Notes under the pieces: model-generated
What the model saw: only the letters and a program-made list of their open reading frames with translations
The model's database searches: none
What the model was told of the DNA's origin: nothing
Origin: Purshia tridentata
Lineage: Eukaryota; Streptophyta; Magnoliopsida; Rosales; Rosaceae
DNA: 64,000 nucleotides
Direction of reading: 5' to 3'
Assembly: GCA_003254885.1 (NCBI GenBank)
Contig: QANT01008378.1
Location: 17,429 to 81,428 of the forward strand
Shown here: piece after piece, positions 22,846 through 36,555 of the stretch
Layout of the letters: each line of letters opens with the position of its first letter
Position numbering within the stretch: the first letter of the stretch is position 1
Made by a program: the position numbers and the translations under genes

Positions 22846-24928
22846 TAGGTGACCATCCTCATTCTCAATTTTAGAATCTATCTATATTCAATACTACTAA
22901 TGTAAAACTACCTGCAAAAGGCCTGTGTAGCTAAAATGAAGATAATTCTTTCATCTGCCATTGCATTATAGATCTCTCTTTCTTTCCCCACAATCAAACC
23001 CCCGCACCCCCCTCCTTCCAAAAGAAAAAAAGGAGAAATAAACGTCCATACTTTTTTGTTTTATTGTGCTTATTTAAGATGTCTTGCCAAACGCACTATA
23101 ATTTTATTGTGGTGATATTATGGTGGTGGGAATTTTCAATTCATTTTCCTTCTTTGTGCCCATCATGATTCACATTGCTTGTAAAAGAGTAGGAATATTA
23201 TATGTTGTGATAGAATATAAAAAAGTAGGAGGGGAAGGAGATTGTCTGGTGGACCTACAAGCTTTGAGAATGATAGAGGGTACACTTATCATTTTTTCTT
23301 TTTCCCCCCTCTGTTAATTACTAAAAGGAAAAGGTTGTCTTGTGATTTCTGTGATGACTATAAGAGGGACAGGAGATGTACATCTTGTTTTTTGGTCCCA
23401 TGAACAAAGAATCATCAAGCACCCGTTATTTTCCATGACTAGCTCTTTGATCAGATTCTATAGCACCTTTAAAAATAATGTTGGGCACTTGGAATTAGAT
23501 TCTTTAACAACAAAACCGCTGAAATCTGTGAATTTTACAGAATGGTCAGTCAATTAACTTTTACAAAATTTCTTCATTTGATAATATGATTTTTTTTATT
23601 TTTTATTTTTTGCTTTAATGGGAAAAAGATTGTGTATCATACATTTCTCATAGACTTTATTCCAGCCCACAAGGCTATGAAGGAAGGTTTACCATGAAGA
23701 AGAATAAATTCTCCCTGTGATATAGTTTATAATTTGAAAGAAAGAAGAAAAGAAAATTCTCGAACATCCTAAGCATATGTGATGTAATTATTATATGTGT
23801 CTTATTAATATTATACCATACAAAGACAAGATTTGTCCAACAATATCTATACATACAAAATTCTCCATGTCTAGTGTTCTCAATAAATATTCTAACTACT
23901 GCACTTCATAGTCTTGAATCAAACTCAAACTTGAAAAAGTCACATATATTGGAAGACGTGATATAAACAGCAAAAAGATACCTCAATTTTTGTATATCTC
24001 ATTTGGTGTATCTTTAATTCGGTGTGAAAATCATAGTAAATTAATGTTAAATTTAATCTTTATGGGTGTTTGTTCAAGAGTATGAGAAGTTAGTGTTTTT
24101 TATTTTTACTTTTTTCCTGGTATGTGATAATGTGAGAGAAGAAGAGCTTTATTAGTAAAGAACTCAAAGAAGAGTGTGGAAGCTAAACTTTGGCCTGCAT
24201 TTAATATTTACTTTTTCAAAAGAAAAAGAAAATCCCTCTTTCGTAATGCTGATTTATATATATACGTGGTCTACTATTGCACGCGGAAAGTTATTGCTGG
24301 CGCAATACAAATTTACAAAAAAGGCAGAAAGCGGTTTTCGCGGTTAAGACGAAAACGACGACGTTGAATCTAATGCCTGCCACAAACTCGCCCGGCTGAC
24401 ATTTCTGATGCCTCTCTCTCTCTTCACAGTAGCAGTCAGCGGGAAAGATGATAGACTGATAGTATGGTACATGGTCACCGTCCTCAAACAGCACCTGTCC
24501 TCAGCTCTCAAAACCCCTTGAAATGGAAAATCCATAAATACCCCTCCCTTCACCGTCCCTCGTATAGACTATAAACCCAGCCAATATTCACAATCTCACT
24601 CTCCAAGAAAAGCATAAACCCACAAAAACCAGCATAATCAGATTCCAATCTTCACCTTCTCACAGTCCTAATCGGTACGTTTAATCTATCTCTGCCTTTT
24701 AATTAATCACTTTCTTTGTCTCTTTGCTTTAGAATCATGCTCAAATTAGGGTTCAAGTTTGGGGTCATAGCTTTATTGGCGCCGATCCTTCTCGGATTGG
24801 CGTTCCGAAGCTGTTTCGGCGGCAAAGATAATGCCAATACACGTTGCTCGATTCATTTTCTGGTTTTGAGTTTGGTCGTTTCGGTGATCATGGGGTTTTG
24901 TGGCGTGTTCAGCAGCTTACTGCACTAT
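22846..24928. other. Spacer, then promoter and likely 5' UTR intron of the E1 gene
   Basis: No gene seen from 22846 to about 24550. Short open frames here have no recognisable family. From about 24600 the sequence looks like a transcribed leader. A GTACGT donor at about 24675 and an acceptor (GTGTTCAG) just before 24913 would define a 5' UTR intron ending shortly before the E1 start codon. Confidence 0.5.
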
Positions 24929-26910
24929 ATGCTTCCTAGAAAGAGACCTTGTGAAGAAGGAGTGGTAGTAGAAGAACACAAAGAAGACAGTACCAGCTCA
25001 GCCGCGTCTTCTGTTAAGAAGCATCGGATCGGCGTCTCCGTTGCCGAATCAACGGTCAACAGTAACAGCAGCCTCACCGGAAACGACCACAGTAGAGACA
25101 TCGTAGTTGAAAACGACGTATCGATCATGGCTTTGGGCGATTCCAAGCCGTCGGATATCGACGAGGATCTGCACAGCCGGCAGCTCGCCGTCTATGGCCG
25201 CGAGACGATGCGGAGGCTCTTTGCGTCCAATGTTCTCATCTCGGGGATACAAGGTCTTGGTGCTGAGATTGGTACGTTTTAGAACCCCTCTGTTGGTTTC
25301 GTTTAGCGTCTTCATTTATTATCTGGTTATAGATTTAGAGCCTTTTGCTAGTCGGACCTTGTTCTTGCAATTTCAATTTTTAATCTGCTGTTGTAAATTT
25401 TTCACTTCCCATGCCAAAGAGTGTTGTGTGTGTTTTATTTGCTTTTGCTAGTGTTTTTTCCCATGAGAACTTTTGCTTCTTGCAGCGAAGAACCTCATCC
25501 TTGCTGGCGTCAAGTCCGTGACATTGCATGATGAAGGGACCGTGGAGCTATGGGATTTGTCCAGTAATTTTGTTTTTTCAGAGGATGATGTTGGTAAGAA
25601 TAGAGCACTTGCTGCTGTTCAAAAGTTGCAGGAACTCAACAATGCTGTGGTTGTTCATACCTTGACAACTGAGTTGACTAAACAACAGCTTTCTGATTTC
25701 CAGGTACATTTTTATAACTTTATAATATTGTTTGATAAGTGTTATGCAAGTTATCAAGATATTCTTTTGGGGCATGTTTGGACATCCATTTGGATCCGGA
25801 TTTCTGGATTATGTTTTATTGAATTATTTACTGTTTGTTTAGAATGACTAATTGCCTTCATTAATGGATGATGTGGCCTTTGATTATGTATTCTGCTAAA
25901 TGATATAAAACCCTCATGCGTGTTTATTTCCTTTTAGTTTAATATGTGGTATTTTGGTTATTGGTTCGTACTGGCATCTAATTATTTTCTGTTGTTGTAG
26001 GCTGTTGTATTCACTGATATCAGTCTCGAGAAAGCCATTGAATTCAATGACTATAGTCATAATCATCAGCCTCCAATTGCCTTCATTAAAACCGAAGTTA
26101 GAGGCCTTTTTGGTTCTGTGTTCTGTGACTTTGGACCTGAGTTCACTGTTTTTGATGTTGATGGGAATGATCCTCACACGGGTATAATTGCATCCATCAG
26201 CAATGACAACCCTGCTCTAGTGTCATGTGTTGATGATGAAAGACTTGAATTTCAGGATGGGGATCTTGTTGTGTTCTCAGAAGTTCACGGAATGACAGAA
26301 CTAAATGATGGAAAGCCAAGGAAGATAAAAAATGCTAGGGCTTACTCATTTACTCTTGAGGAGGATACCACAAATTTTGGTGCCTATGAGAAAGGTGGCA
26401 TTGTAACACAGGTGAAGCAGCCAAAAGTGTTGAACTTTAAGCCATTGGGAGAAGCACTCAATGATCCTGGTGATTTTCTTCTCAGTGATTTCTCCAAGTT
26501 TGATCGTCCACCTTTCCTACACTTAGCATTTCAAGCGCTGGACAAATTTGTGTCTGAGTTGGGAAGATTTCCTATTGCTGGTTCAGAAGCGGATGCTCAG
26601 AAGCTTATATCAATTTCTAGTAACATTAATGAGAAATCGGGAGATGGGAAACTGGAAGATGTTAATCCAAAACTTTTGCGGCACTTTGCCTTTGGTGCAA
26701 AGGCAGTACTGAATCCCATGGCTGCTATGTTTGGTGGTATTGTGGGTCAAGAGGTTGTAAAAGCTTGCTCTGGAAAGTTTCATCCACTCTTCCAGGTCAG
26801 TACACATTCTTGTTTCTACTATGTTTTGAAGAATTAAAATGTTCTCATCCCCCCGTCCATGTAATTGTGTGAACAAGTCTTAACCTAAGCCTTTTACATA
26901 GGTACCTATT

Positions 26911-26949
<39 letters not shown>

Positions 26950-29242
26950 AACACACATACACATACAGAACTAGATACTCGACATCATTCTAAGAGTTCA
27001 TTCTTTCATCTAGAAGTTTAACTTTCTTTGAAAGCTAAGAATAAATGGCACCTAGTTATTTTTACTGCTGGTAGTAACTGGTAAGCTAATGTTTAGCTTG
27101 TTTCTACAGTTTTTCTACTTTGACTCGGTGGAATCACTTCCAACGGAGCCACTGGAATCCAGTGATTTGAAGCCATTAAATAGCCGTTATGATGCACAGA
27201 TTTCAGTTTTTGGTTCGAAGCTACAGAAGAAACTGGAGGATGCCAAAGTATTTATTGTTGGATCTGGCGCCCTAGGGTGTGAGTTTTTAAAAAATGTTGC
27301 TCTGATGGGAGTTTCCTGTGGCGACCAAGGGAAGCTAACAATCACTGATGATGATGTAATTGAGAAGAGTAACCTCAGTAGGCAGTTCCTCTTTCGTGAT
27401 TGGAACATTGGGCAGGCGAAATCTACGGTTGCTGCCTCTGCTGCTGCATCAATAAATCCTCACCTCAACATCGAAGCCTTGCAGAATAGAGTTGGCACTG
27501 AAACTGAGAATGTGTTTGATGATACCTTCTGGGAGAATTTAAGTGTTGTTATTAATGCGCTAGATAATGTCAATGCCAGGCTCTATGTTGATCAGAGGTG
27601 CTTATATTTCCAGAAGCCGCTTCTTGAGTCAGGTACTCTTGGTGCAAAATGCAACACTCAGATGGTTATTCCTCACCTAACAGAAAACTATGGTGCTTCA
27701 AGAGACCCTCCGGAGAAACAAGCACCCATGTGCACTGTGCACTCATTTCCACACAACATTGATCACTGCTTGACATGGGCTCGATCTGAGTTTGAGGGTT
27801 TGCTTGAGAAAACTCCAGCCGAAGTGAACGCATATTTGTCCAAGCCAAGTGAATATACCATTTCAATGAGGAATGCTGGCGACGCACAGGCCAGGGATAC
27901 CTTGGAGCGTGTTCTTGAGTGCCTTGACAGAGAAAGATGTGAAACATTCCAAGATTGCATTTCCTGGGCACGCCTAAAGTAATTCCTTAATTAACAGACA
28001 ATATTATATTATTTTCCCCATCCTTCCTCTCTGTAATCGTGATTTATATTGATGCTTTGTTTCTTCAATTCTGATGCATGCTTTTTGTTTACACAGGTTT
28101 GAAGATTATTTTGCCAACCGTGTGAAACAGCTGGTTTATACATTTCCTGAAGATGCTGCAACTAGTACTGGGGCTCCATTCTGGTCTGCCCCTAAGAGAT
28201 TTCCCCATCCACTGCAGTTCTCAGCTGCTGATCCTGGTCACCTTCATTTTGTTATGGCAGCATCCATACTAAGGGCAGAAACATTTGGGATCCCAATCCC
28301 TGACTGGGTTAGAAACCCTAAGAAGTTGGCTGAAGCTGTTGAAAAAGTTGAAGTCCCAGAATTTCAGCCCAAGAAAGATGCCAAAATAGCGACTGATGAT
28401 AAGACTACCAATGTAACTCCTCAATCTATAGATGATGCACAGGTCATTAATGAATTGATTATCAAGTTAGAGCAGTGTCGGGAGAAACTCCCACCAGGGT
28501 TCAGAATGAAACCAATTCAGTTCGAGAAGGTCAAACTCTCTCTCTCTCTCTCCCCCCTTTCACTCTCTCTCTCTCATTGTAACTTTCTGCCCTGCAAAGT
28601 TGTGAATCAACTAGGATTTTTATACTTAGCTTGGCAAATTTGCAGGATGATGATACAAATTACCATATGGATATGATAGCTGGGCTTGCCAATATGAGGG
28701 CTAGGAATTACAGCATTCCTGAGGTTGACAAGTTGAAAGCCAAGTTTATTGCCGGTAGGATTATCCCTGCAATTGCAACCTCCACTGCTATGGCCACCGG
28801 ACTTGTGTGCCTGGAGCTTTACAAGGTTTTGGATGGAGGCCACAAGGTGGAAGACTATAGAAACACATTTGCAAATCTAGCCCTACCTTTGTTCTCCATG
28901 GCTGAGCCAGTTCCGCCCAAGGTCATCAAGCACCGTGAATTGAGCTGGACTGTCTGGGATAGGTGGATCCTGAAAGACAATCCTACTCTGAGGCAACTTA
29001 TTGAGTGGCTCAAGGAGAAAGGGCTGAATGCTTATAGCATCTCATGTGGAAGCTGCCTGCTTTATAATAGCATGTTTTCTCGACACCGAGAGCGAATGGA
29101 CAAGAAGGTAGTTGATCTGGCTAGGGAAGTTGCGAAGGTGGAACTGCCTCCATATCGCTGCCACTTGGACGTTGTTGTGGCTTGTGAAGATGATGAGGAC
29201 AACGATATTGACATCCCACTGATATCCATTTACTTCCGTTAG
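24929..29242 (+). CDS. UBA1: Ubiquitin-activating enzyme E1
   Basis: Uses ATP to adenylate ubiquitin, forms an E1-ubiquitin thioester and passes ubiquitin to E2s, in nucleus and cytosol. Six coding exons: 24929-25271, 25486-25703, 26001-26795, 27110-27978, 28097-28529, 28646-29242, joined in phase to 1084 residues, close to Arabidopsis UBA1/UBA2. The first, inactive adenylation half begins [20 protein letters not shown] with [14 protein letters not shown]. The active adenylation half has [13 protein letters not shown] (G about 503) and [18 protein letters not shown]. The catalytic Cys is in PMCTVHSFP at about 660. The C-terminal ubiquitin-fold domain ends [10 protein letters not shown]. The start chosen ([10 protein letters not shown]) gives the family length; an upstream in-frame ATG at 24737 would add 64 residues, but that stretch looks like a 5' UTR intron. 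Adjacent to a ubiquitin-like/LRR gene, as in Arabidopsis At2g30110-At2g30105. Confidence 0.97.
26915..26946. repeat. (CT)16 microsatellite in E1 intron
   Basis: Uninterrupted CT repeat within the intron between the third and fourth coding exons of the E1 gene. Confidence 0.95.
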
Positions 29243-31217
29243 ATTGTGTTCTCAAATCCGCCGGTTTTATCGGTCTGTGATTTTTGGATGAGAACTCTAC
29301 AGTCTTTCATTCCTGTGTTAATTCATGATGAGCACACAGTTGAAAATTTTATCACAACTGTTTAGCATTCCATACATATATCATAAAAGTAACTCCTGTT
29401 TGATAATCTATTTGCTTCGTTTGTAATATAGCCAAATAATCTTTAGTGTCCGGTCCACAACAAAAAAAGTTTAAAAAGTGGGGGAGGGGGTGCAACGGTG
29501 CAACTGTTTGTGACCGTTGACAAAGGTTCTCTCCTGCGGAACTGATAATACGGAATAGATACGGGGCATCTACTCCCAAGCCGCACGATCAAATGGATGG
29601 ACTAGATTAATAGATTTCATTTACTTTTGACCTAAATGGATGGGTATTACTAGATTAATGGATGGATATTTTGTTTTTACCTAAAAGAAGCTGTTGATTA
29701 GGAATTTAAAATTGAGAAAAACCACTCATGCTTTGGTTAGTGTTCTTTGATGGAAATTGATAGGTCTTCGTTTGTGCCAAAGCCCCCACTTAAAAAAGAC
29801 ATTGTGCCTTTATGCAGGTTTAGTTTCTTGGTTTTGGTTGGATTCGAGTGGGTGTTGTTGGGACTTTCCAATTCTTTAAACAATTGTGCCAAAAATTGAG
29901 CTGGGTCGGAGGAATTCTTGGATTTTAAATACGAATAAGAGACTTCTTAGTGGGATGTGGCTTTCGTCCCGTGGTTCTGGGTTTTTCCATACAGTCATTA
30001 TGGATTCAATTCGATCAGAAGAAAATTAAAACAAGAGGGTTGCTTTAGCGGGTGTTTCAGTGTTTGCCGAAGATGGGTTCAGCTATTGAGGTTCTGGCGT
30101 GTTGTAAATGGGTTGAAGACAAGCTTTTCATCTGAGCGGTCCAATGAATCTAATGGTCAAAAATAAAATTCTGCATCTATTCCGTATTATCAGTTCCGCA
30201 ACAGAGAACTACCCGTACCTTCACAATCTATAAATAGGTTAAGGTGAGATCATAGCTTTCCAAGACGTAATAGGTGTAACCGTGTAAGTGCCTGGAGATC
30301 ATTTAAATTGTCGACAAATTTTCTACACCACACCCCACCCCACCCCACCATTCTTTTCAGACTCATTATCGTGCTGCTTCTTGTTCATCACCCCATGTTC
30401 ACTTGGAAGAACTTGATTAGCTTATAATCAGATAGCAAGACTTTTATAGATCCATATTTCAGAGAAGAGGTTACATGAAAAGCTGGCGAGAACAATATTA
30501 TACTCAGAATTGTATGGAATATGCAGATATTTTGCTTTTACGTTTGTGATTGCAAGTCAAAGACCTTAAAATGTCGTAAACACTTGTAAAAAATGATTAC
30601 TCCAATTATTTCATCGCCTATTGTAAAAATTATATAAGAGTAATACTAAATTAATATGAATTTTAACTCAATGTGTCACATAATATTAACGAACTAAATT
30701 CAGTGCTTTCGACCAATGAACCTGTAGCCAGTTCTGACTAGGTGGATGCACGTGTGGTTACTCTGATTCATGGTTATCACAGTGCCAAGTGATTTCCAAA
30801 ACAACACAGCATGCGATTCAATTGGTAAAGGACCAAAACATGTGTTGCGTATCAAGATGTATCAAATTCAATTGACATATCACGTCATTCTCAACTATAT
30901 TAACAATGAATTTTGAAAGCCATCCTTGTAAATGTACGGATAATGTAAACCACATTATAAAAAACTAAACCACTCTAAAGGAATGTTCTCACAGAACGAC
31001 CAACAAATCAAAGACCATCAAAACTGATCATCTCTTGCTCCATAACTGTTCTTGTATTAACTTTTCATGTATCCATTGTACCAATTTCTCTGATTTATAT
31101 CAAATCCTATAGCAACTCAAGTTCAATACCATTAGCCATCAAAGCTTAGTTTGGTTCTAGATACACATGTCAGCATGGACTTGCACGACTGCCGCATGTA
31201 ATCCAGAATGAGTGGCA
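29243..31217. other. Spacer between convergent E1 and UBL-LRR genes
   Basis: The first 150-200 bases are probably the E1 3' UTR. A terminal-inverted-repeat element occupies about 29515-30220. The remainder is AT-rich with no recognisable gene. The last part is probably the 3' UTR of the minus-strand neighbour. Confidence 0.55.
29515..30220. mobile_element. Non-autonomous DNA element, about 700 bp, with terminal inverted repeats
   Basis: GCGGAACTGATAATACGGAA at about 29535-29554 reappears reverse-complemented (TTCCGTATTATCAGTTCCGC) at about 30180-30199. AGTTCTCTN-like bases on the outer side and a weaker match inside extend the pairing to about 45 bp. The interior has no transposase-like frame; a 69-codon frame at 29957 is unrecognised. 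Confidence 0.65.
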
Positions 31218-33834
31218 TCAGCTTTTATCAGCACCTTCATCAAATGCAGCGGAGCCCACTACTCGGAAATCCAGTTTCTTCTGAGACTTCAAGCGACGGC
31301 GTTCATCAAAATTCTCCCATCCTTCAAACTGTGAGAAAATATTGGTGTCATACCATTAAAACTGAAAAATTTAACAAATTGACATTTGCCTAAAGTACAC
31401 ACCTCACGAAGAAGATCTGTGGTTATTTCTGTGTTGTGCAAATCAAGTGTTGTTAGTTGTAGGCACATTTTGAATAGCGTAGAAGGAAGAGATTTCAGCC
31501 CGTTATTACTGAGATACAAAGACTGCACACACGTAAAAAGTTTGGGGTCAATATCAGACAGATGTGATTGCTACTATACCTCCAGCACTTACTCTATCAT
31601 TGCTCAAGAAATTAGAAAACTAGTACTGCGAAGATGATATATTTACCACCTTCAAGTGAAAGTTTACCGAATTTCATTCCTTCCATATGATTAATTGGAG
31701 GACTAAGCAGTAAAAACAGTCAAGATTTAGGTTACATGATGCAGTGATCATTAGGACAGGAACAAGTAGGGACCTTTAGGTTATGCAAATTTCCAAGTCT
31801 CTCAGGCAACTCATACAGAAGATTTGATGAAAGATCAACCTGAAACATGTTGAAAGCAAGTCAGATCCATGGAATTGTAAGGAAAACAACAACCCTCTAG
31901 TCCCCCACTCCCCAACAACACCCAAAAGTAAAGGAAAAAAGAAAAAAAAGGATAACACCAAGAATACCACCTCAATAAGAGCATTACAGTCCCCTATATA
32001 TGTAGGCATGGAGCTTATCCTGGGCAATAGAAATAACTTTATCAAGACAAAAGTCATTGGTTATCAAACATGATACATGTTTTAAAAAATTGCTTCATCA
32101 TCAATGTACAAAGGGGAAAAAATGTTTGTAGACAACAAAAGATGTTAAAAAAACAAATCAAAATTTCCTCAATGACGAAATATGCTTATATACTTTCGAA
32201 ATTACCTGTTATTGTTAGCTTTCAGGACTTCCAGCTTAGTAAGAAGTCCTATTTCAATTGGAAGGCTAGATAACTTGTTGTTCGCAACATGAAGTTGCGT
32301 CAGTGATGTCAACAAGCCCAATGCAGGTGGCAAATTCGTTAAACTGCATAAATCATAATTCATCAAACATCGAACACAATGTGAAGAAATATAATGAAAG
32401 TTATTCTGGTTTAATGTGGTTTTTTACTTATATAAAAAAGAACAAAAGACACTCACTGGTTTTGGTTCAGAGACAGGACGGTTAGATACTTCAAAGACGT
32501 TAATCCTTCCCAGCTAATAGAATCATCTGATATATCATTTGCACTGAGGACCAATTTCTACAAATTTTGAGAATGAAACAAAACTCTGTAAAAAGTCGGG
32601 AAAGAAGTCGATTTAGCTGAAACAGACAAACGAGAAAGAAAAGAAAAGAGGAATTTTATACCTGCAAGGAACTCAAACTTCCAATCTTGGCAGGTAATTC
32701 TTGAAGAGCATTACTGTCAAGTGCAATAACTCTTGCAGAAGTTCCACAAGCCCACACTTCATCAGGTATAGCCTTTCAAATTCAATTGACAATAATTTTC
32801 AACATCACCCAAGCTAAGGCACATATGTTACATATTGAAACATGCATGCTCCTTATAATGTGAAATGTGATTAGAGAAATAAAAACATTAGATAAAGGGT
32901 CCACAATCATCGAAAACTAGTTTCTTATACCTTCAAGTTGCAGTCAGACAGTCCTATAACTCCAGTGGTCTTCCATCGTTCCAACCGGTTCTTATCAACA
33001 GGAACCTCGATCTTTTCTTTTTCTGATTTATAAGCATTGTTGCCTCTAGTAATGGGTTGTGTCTGAGCTTGTTTTAGGATGGGCCCATCCTTCGTGCATA
33101 AATTCAAGAAAGTACTGAATTCTCAATAACCCATTCGTTATATATAAATAGTTCCAGAAACAGACTTTAAAAATATACAAAGAAACTCCACAATTACTAT
33201 AATCCAAAAAGTGATCAAATGCACCATCTACATTTTCACTCAAGGAAAAAAAAAAATCTTTCTTTGATAAAATTTCACTGTCTTTCTACTCAATTATTTT
33301 CTCAACTATCAAACAAGTGGGTTCTTCCATTTCCATCAAATTCAATATCCCAATTCAAGTTCTTTTTTATTATTTGGGTCAGGAAAAAAAACAAACTCAA
33401 ATTTCTAGAAAAAATAATTGAATTTCAGAAGAATACCCCTTGGTGCAAGCCCTGAGAAGCCATGAGCATGATCTTGGACCCATTGGTGACCTCAGACTCC
33501 CTCACTGTCATTCCATCCACCAAAAGCTTCCCTATCACCAAACATCCAAAACCCAAAGTAAAATAAAAGAGAGAAAATTGCCCATTAATTATGGCTCAGA
33601 GAAATCCAATAAAATTCTATCGAGAGTGAGAGAGAGACCTTTGAAAATGAGCTTTTGGCCACGAGGGAGGACATTGGTGAGAGGTTGCAGGAGGGACTTG
33701 AGGTCTTTGATGGTTGTATCCGGAGAAAGATTTGTGATGGGTATGGTTCTACCACTGAACTTCACGTTGACGGTTGTGGTAGTTCCGCTAAAATCACCAC
33801 CGGTGACACCGCTCTCCATTGTTTGCTTTTGCAT
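31218..33834 (-). CDS. LRR and ubiquitin-like domain protein (At2g30105-like)
   Basis: Ten exons on the minus strand, all GT-AG and in phase: 33834-33639, 33531-33437, 33089-32931, 32772-32662, 32557-32457, 32343-32206, 32019-31971, 31839-31774, 31522-31403, 31328-31218; 381 residues. Residues about 17-97 are a ubiquitin-like fold (VNVKFSGRTIPITNLSPDTT, then LPRGQKLIFKGKLL and SKIMLMASQG). A linker follows, then about eight leucine-rich repeats of the intracellular Ras-group type (ALDSNALQELPAKIGSLSSL, LHVANNKLSSLPIEIG, VDLSSNLLYELPERLG, LYLSNNGLKSLPSTLF). The C-terminus FDERRRLKSQKKLDFRVVG is typical of the family. Its molecular role is not established; a ubiquitin-pathway or proteasome-linked role is inference from the fold. 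A second in-frame Met lies five codons downstream of the chosen start. It lies beside the E1 gene, tail to tail. Confidence 0.95.
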
Positions 33835-36282
33835 AATTGCAGTGAATTATTATATTCGTTTGTGAAGAACTTCAGGTCTTCTTGGGGTTCTTTGCAGTGG
33901 GTTCGTTGAATTCGTCCGTCTTTGCCTCGTTCATCAAATTAAAAAAATATAAAAATTGATCAGGGGCAAAAGAGTCTTTTGGGATGCTTTTATGCTTGGA
34001 ATTATTTGGGCCTAGTCGGAACGTGGGATGTTTTGATGCTTGGAATCCACCTAAAACTGTGGGCCATTTTTGACTAAAGATTAGTACAGGCCCTACAGGG
34101 TTACTGGGCCTAGATTTGAAATGGTTTTTTAATTTGTTGGGCTTCGGCCCTTCATAATATAAAAAAAAAAAATTTAAGAGAAGAAAATTTGAACAAATTA
34201 ATCCCACATTCAATCATCCCCTCCTTTATTGGCTACACGACAACACAAATAAGTAAAATAAGCAAAAGCATTTTACAAGCATTCGAATTTTCTACTTTTC
34301 TTCTTTCTGATTATTTCAATCTTAGCCGAATAACACATCAAAAAAGCCATATGCTTTTATGCAAAATGTTCCCTTTGAAGATTCTAATACTCTTTGATTG
34401 TCATGCTAAGTTCTGATTGGTTCTAGTTGCAAACTGTGGATTATGTTTACCGCTTGAGCTGCTTTGGTTTTGGGCATTGCCCTGTTTGCTGTCCCTCGGC
34501 CATTTTCTTGGGCTCATGCCTGCTTCCTCTGCCAATGAAATTGATCTAAAACTAATAATACTTTATATTAAGAAATGAATCATTTATGCCATTAAAGTTA
34601 ATTTCAAACCATTTTCTTTAATGCATGAAAGAATTTCAACCAGAATATGCATCAACAACTGATTATTAAATGGGTTAAATTGTCTAGCAAAAACAAATTT
34701 CTTAAAACAGTGGCATTAACAATAATATAAGAGGCTGCAAGCCTGCAAAAATAAAAATACTGGAATAACTATTCCAGTGTTTTGCCAGATGGAGGTCAAC
34801 TAGATCTGGTCATCTGGAGCTGTATAACTTGGACTAAAGACAGGCATTTTGCCAGATCTTAGGTTGAACAGAGTGAAATGAATAAAATGCATACCTTAAT
34901 TTTATTATATTTTGGTCAATAAATGCATATATACCATAATTGGGTGGCCAAAGAAGTGCTGCAAAAAACCTAAAGAATCACAGTTTTGGTTCACATGAAA
35001 GAGGATCTCTAGGCTGTTCTATGTTCAATCAATCAAGCATGTGGGTTTGTTTACCACACTTTCTTTTACTCTGCTATTCTTCTTCTGCCAGTGCCACCAT
35101 GTGGACTTTTCAGAACCCACCCACCACTTGGTGGGTTTCAACTTTCAACTTTTTCTCTCTTTCTTTTTTATCTTTAGCTTTTGGAAACAACAGGATTCAG
35201 ATTTTCAGAGCTACCAAACATGCATTGTCTCCACTACAGTATGCAGTTATTAAACATGGTCCCCATCACACATGTTGAAAATCATCATCACCACACATTC
35301 ATCAACCAAATTCTACCATTAGGACATTATAATATATAAATACAATTTTAAATGAACCAAATCCATTTATGAAATGATTCACCATATTCCCTCTTTTTAT
35401 TGCTTTCTTACTTAGAAGAAGTATGTGAAAGAGAAGAGGGTATGAGTCCCTATTGTCCTAATTGGTTTTACTTGTACTGGTGCGAACAGCGTGAAGCACT
35501 CAGATTTCAGATGCGACTGTGGTTGCTATTAATGGGCGGCCAATAAATCAGCAAGCTCCCACATTTCTGCGTAGACTGCATTGAGTGATTGAATATTTAT
35601 TATGAAGGTGATCCCTCGATCACCCTACTTACTCGTACTTCAGAATAATAAAAATAAGCTGTTACATAGCAGGAGCTGGTGCACATTTACCTACATTTCT
35701 CTTTGTTTTCTTTGCTCTGCTAATTAAGCATTGAAGACGGTGCACGTGATTGCCTTAAAAAGCTCACAACACATATGCTCAATACAATTGTTCATGCTCT
35801 TAACAAATGCATATGAATATTATTGTTAAACACAATCGTTGATGCGCATAATAACTAGTGAAAATACGAACACAAAAATCACATTTATCTATCAGTCAAG
35901 ACCAACTGTTGTGGTCAAGCCCTCTAAAATCTCAATTTATAGGCAAACCAAAAGATTAATGAAGTCCCCCAATATAGGCCAATGTTGAGCTGTAAAATGC
36001 AAACAACCCTTAGAAACAGACTTGACCAGGTCCACAGAAAAATCTTTGGAATTAAGCAAAATTAACCCCGCCATCTGCTAAACAGGACCCCTCATCTATA
36101 ATTAGGTTTTAAACTTCTAATTCCAAATTGACCCATCTACTAATCAGAACCTCCCATCCCCCTTCTCTCTTAAACCCCATTATGCTAAAAACATTAAACC
36201 GAAAAAACACACGTTACACACCCCCTCTCTCAACTACCTTAACCAACCACCTAAGCGCCCCAACCCTACCCCATCATTTTTA

Positions 36283-36321
<39 letters not shown>

Positions 36322-36555
36322 GTGGATAGCTCTCACAGCTTTGCAGAGCTCTCTTTCAAATTTCAATCACCAAGGCCTTCGCTTTAAGCAAGCAAAACCC
36401 AGAAAACAAAATAAATCAGAGAGAAAAGAAAAAAAAAGGCAAACCCAATTGATATCTCTCTGTCTCTCTAGCTCTCTGTCTTTCCGAAGTCTCAAAGTTT
36501 CAATTTTTTTCATCTGGGTCTTTCTGGAAATCCATCGTCAAATCTCAAGCCTCAA
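33835..36555. other. Intergenic region with two divergent promoters
   Basis: Upstream of the minus-strand UBL-LRR gene and the plus-strand glutaredoxin-like gene. No coding sequence recognised; short frames at 34940 and 36128 lack family features and the latter overlaps the CT-rich 5' UTR of the next gene. Confidence 0.55.
36286..36315. repeat. (CT)n microsatellite in likely 5' UTR
   Basis: About fifteen CT units roughly 240 bases upstream of the glutaredoxin-like start, in a pyrimidine-rich leader. Confidence 0.95.

Noticed and set aside
24737-24928. Upstream extension as the main E1 start
   Set aside because: The standard start at 24929 gives the family length (1084 residues), and the extension looks like a 5' UTR intron. 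Kept only as a finding.
34940-35278. 112-codon frame with a Ser/Phe/Leu-rich run
   Set aside because: No signal of a known family, AT-rich spacer composition, and no supporting splice or domain evidence.
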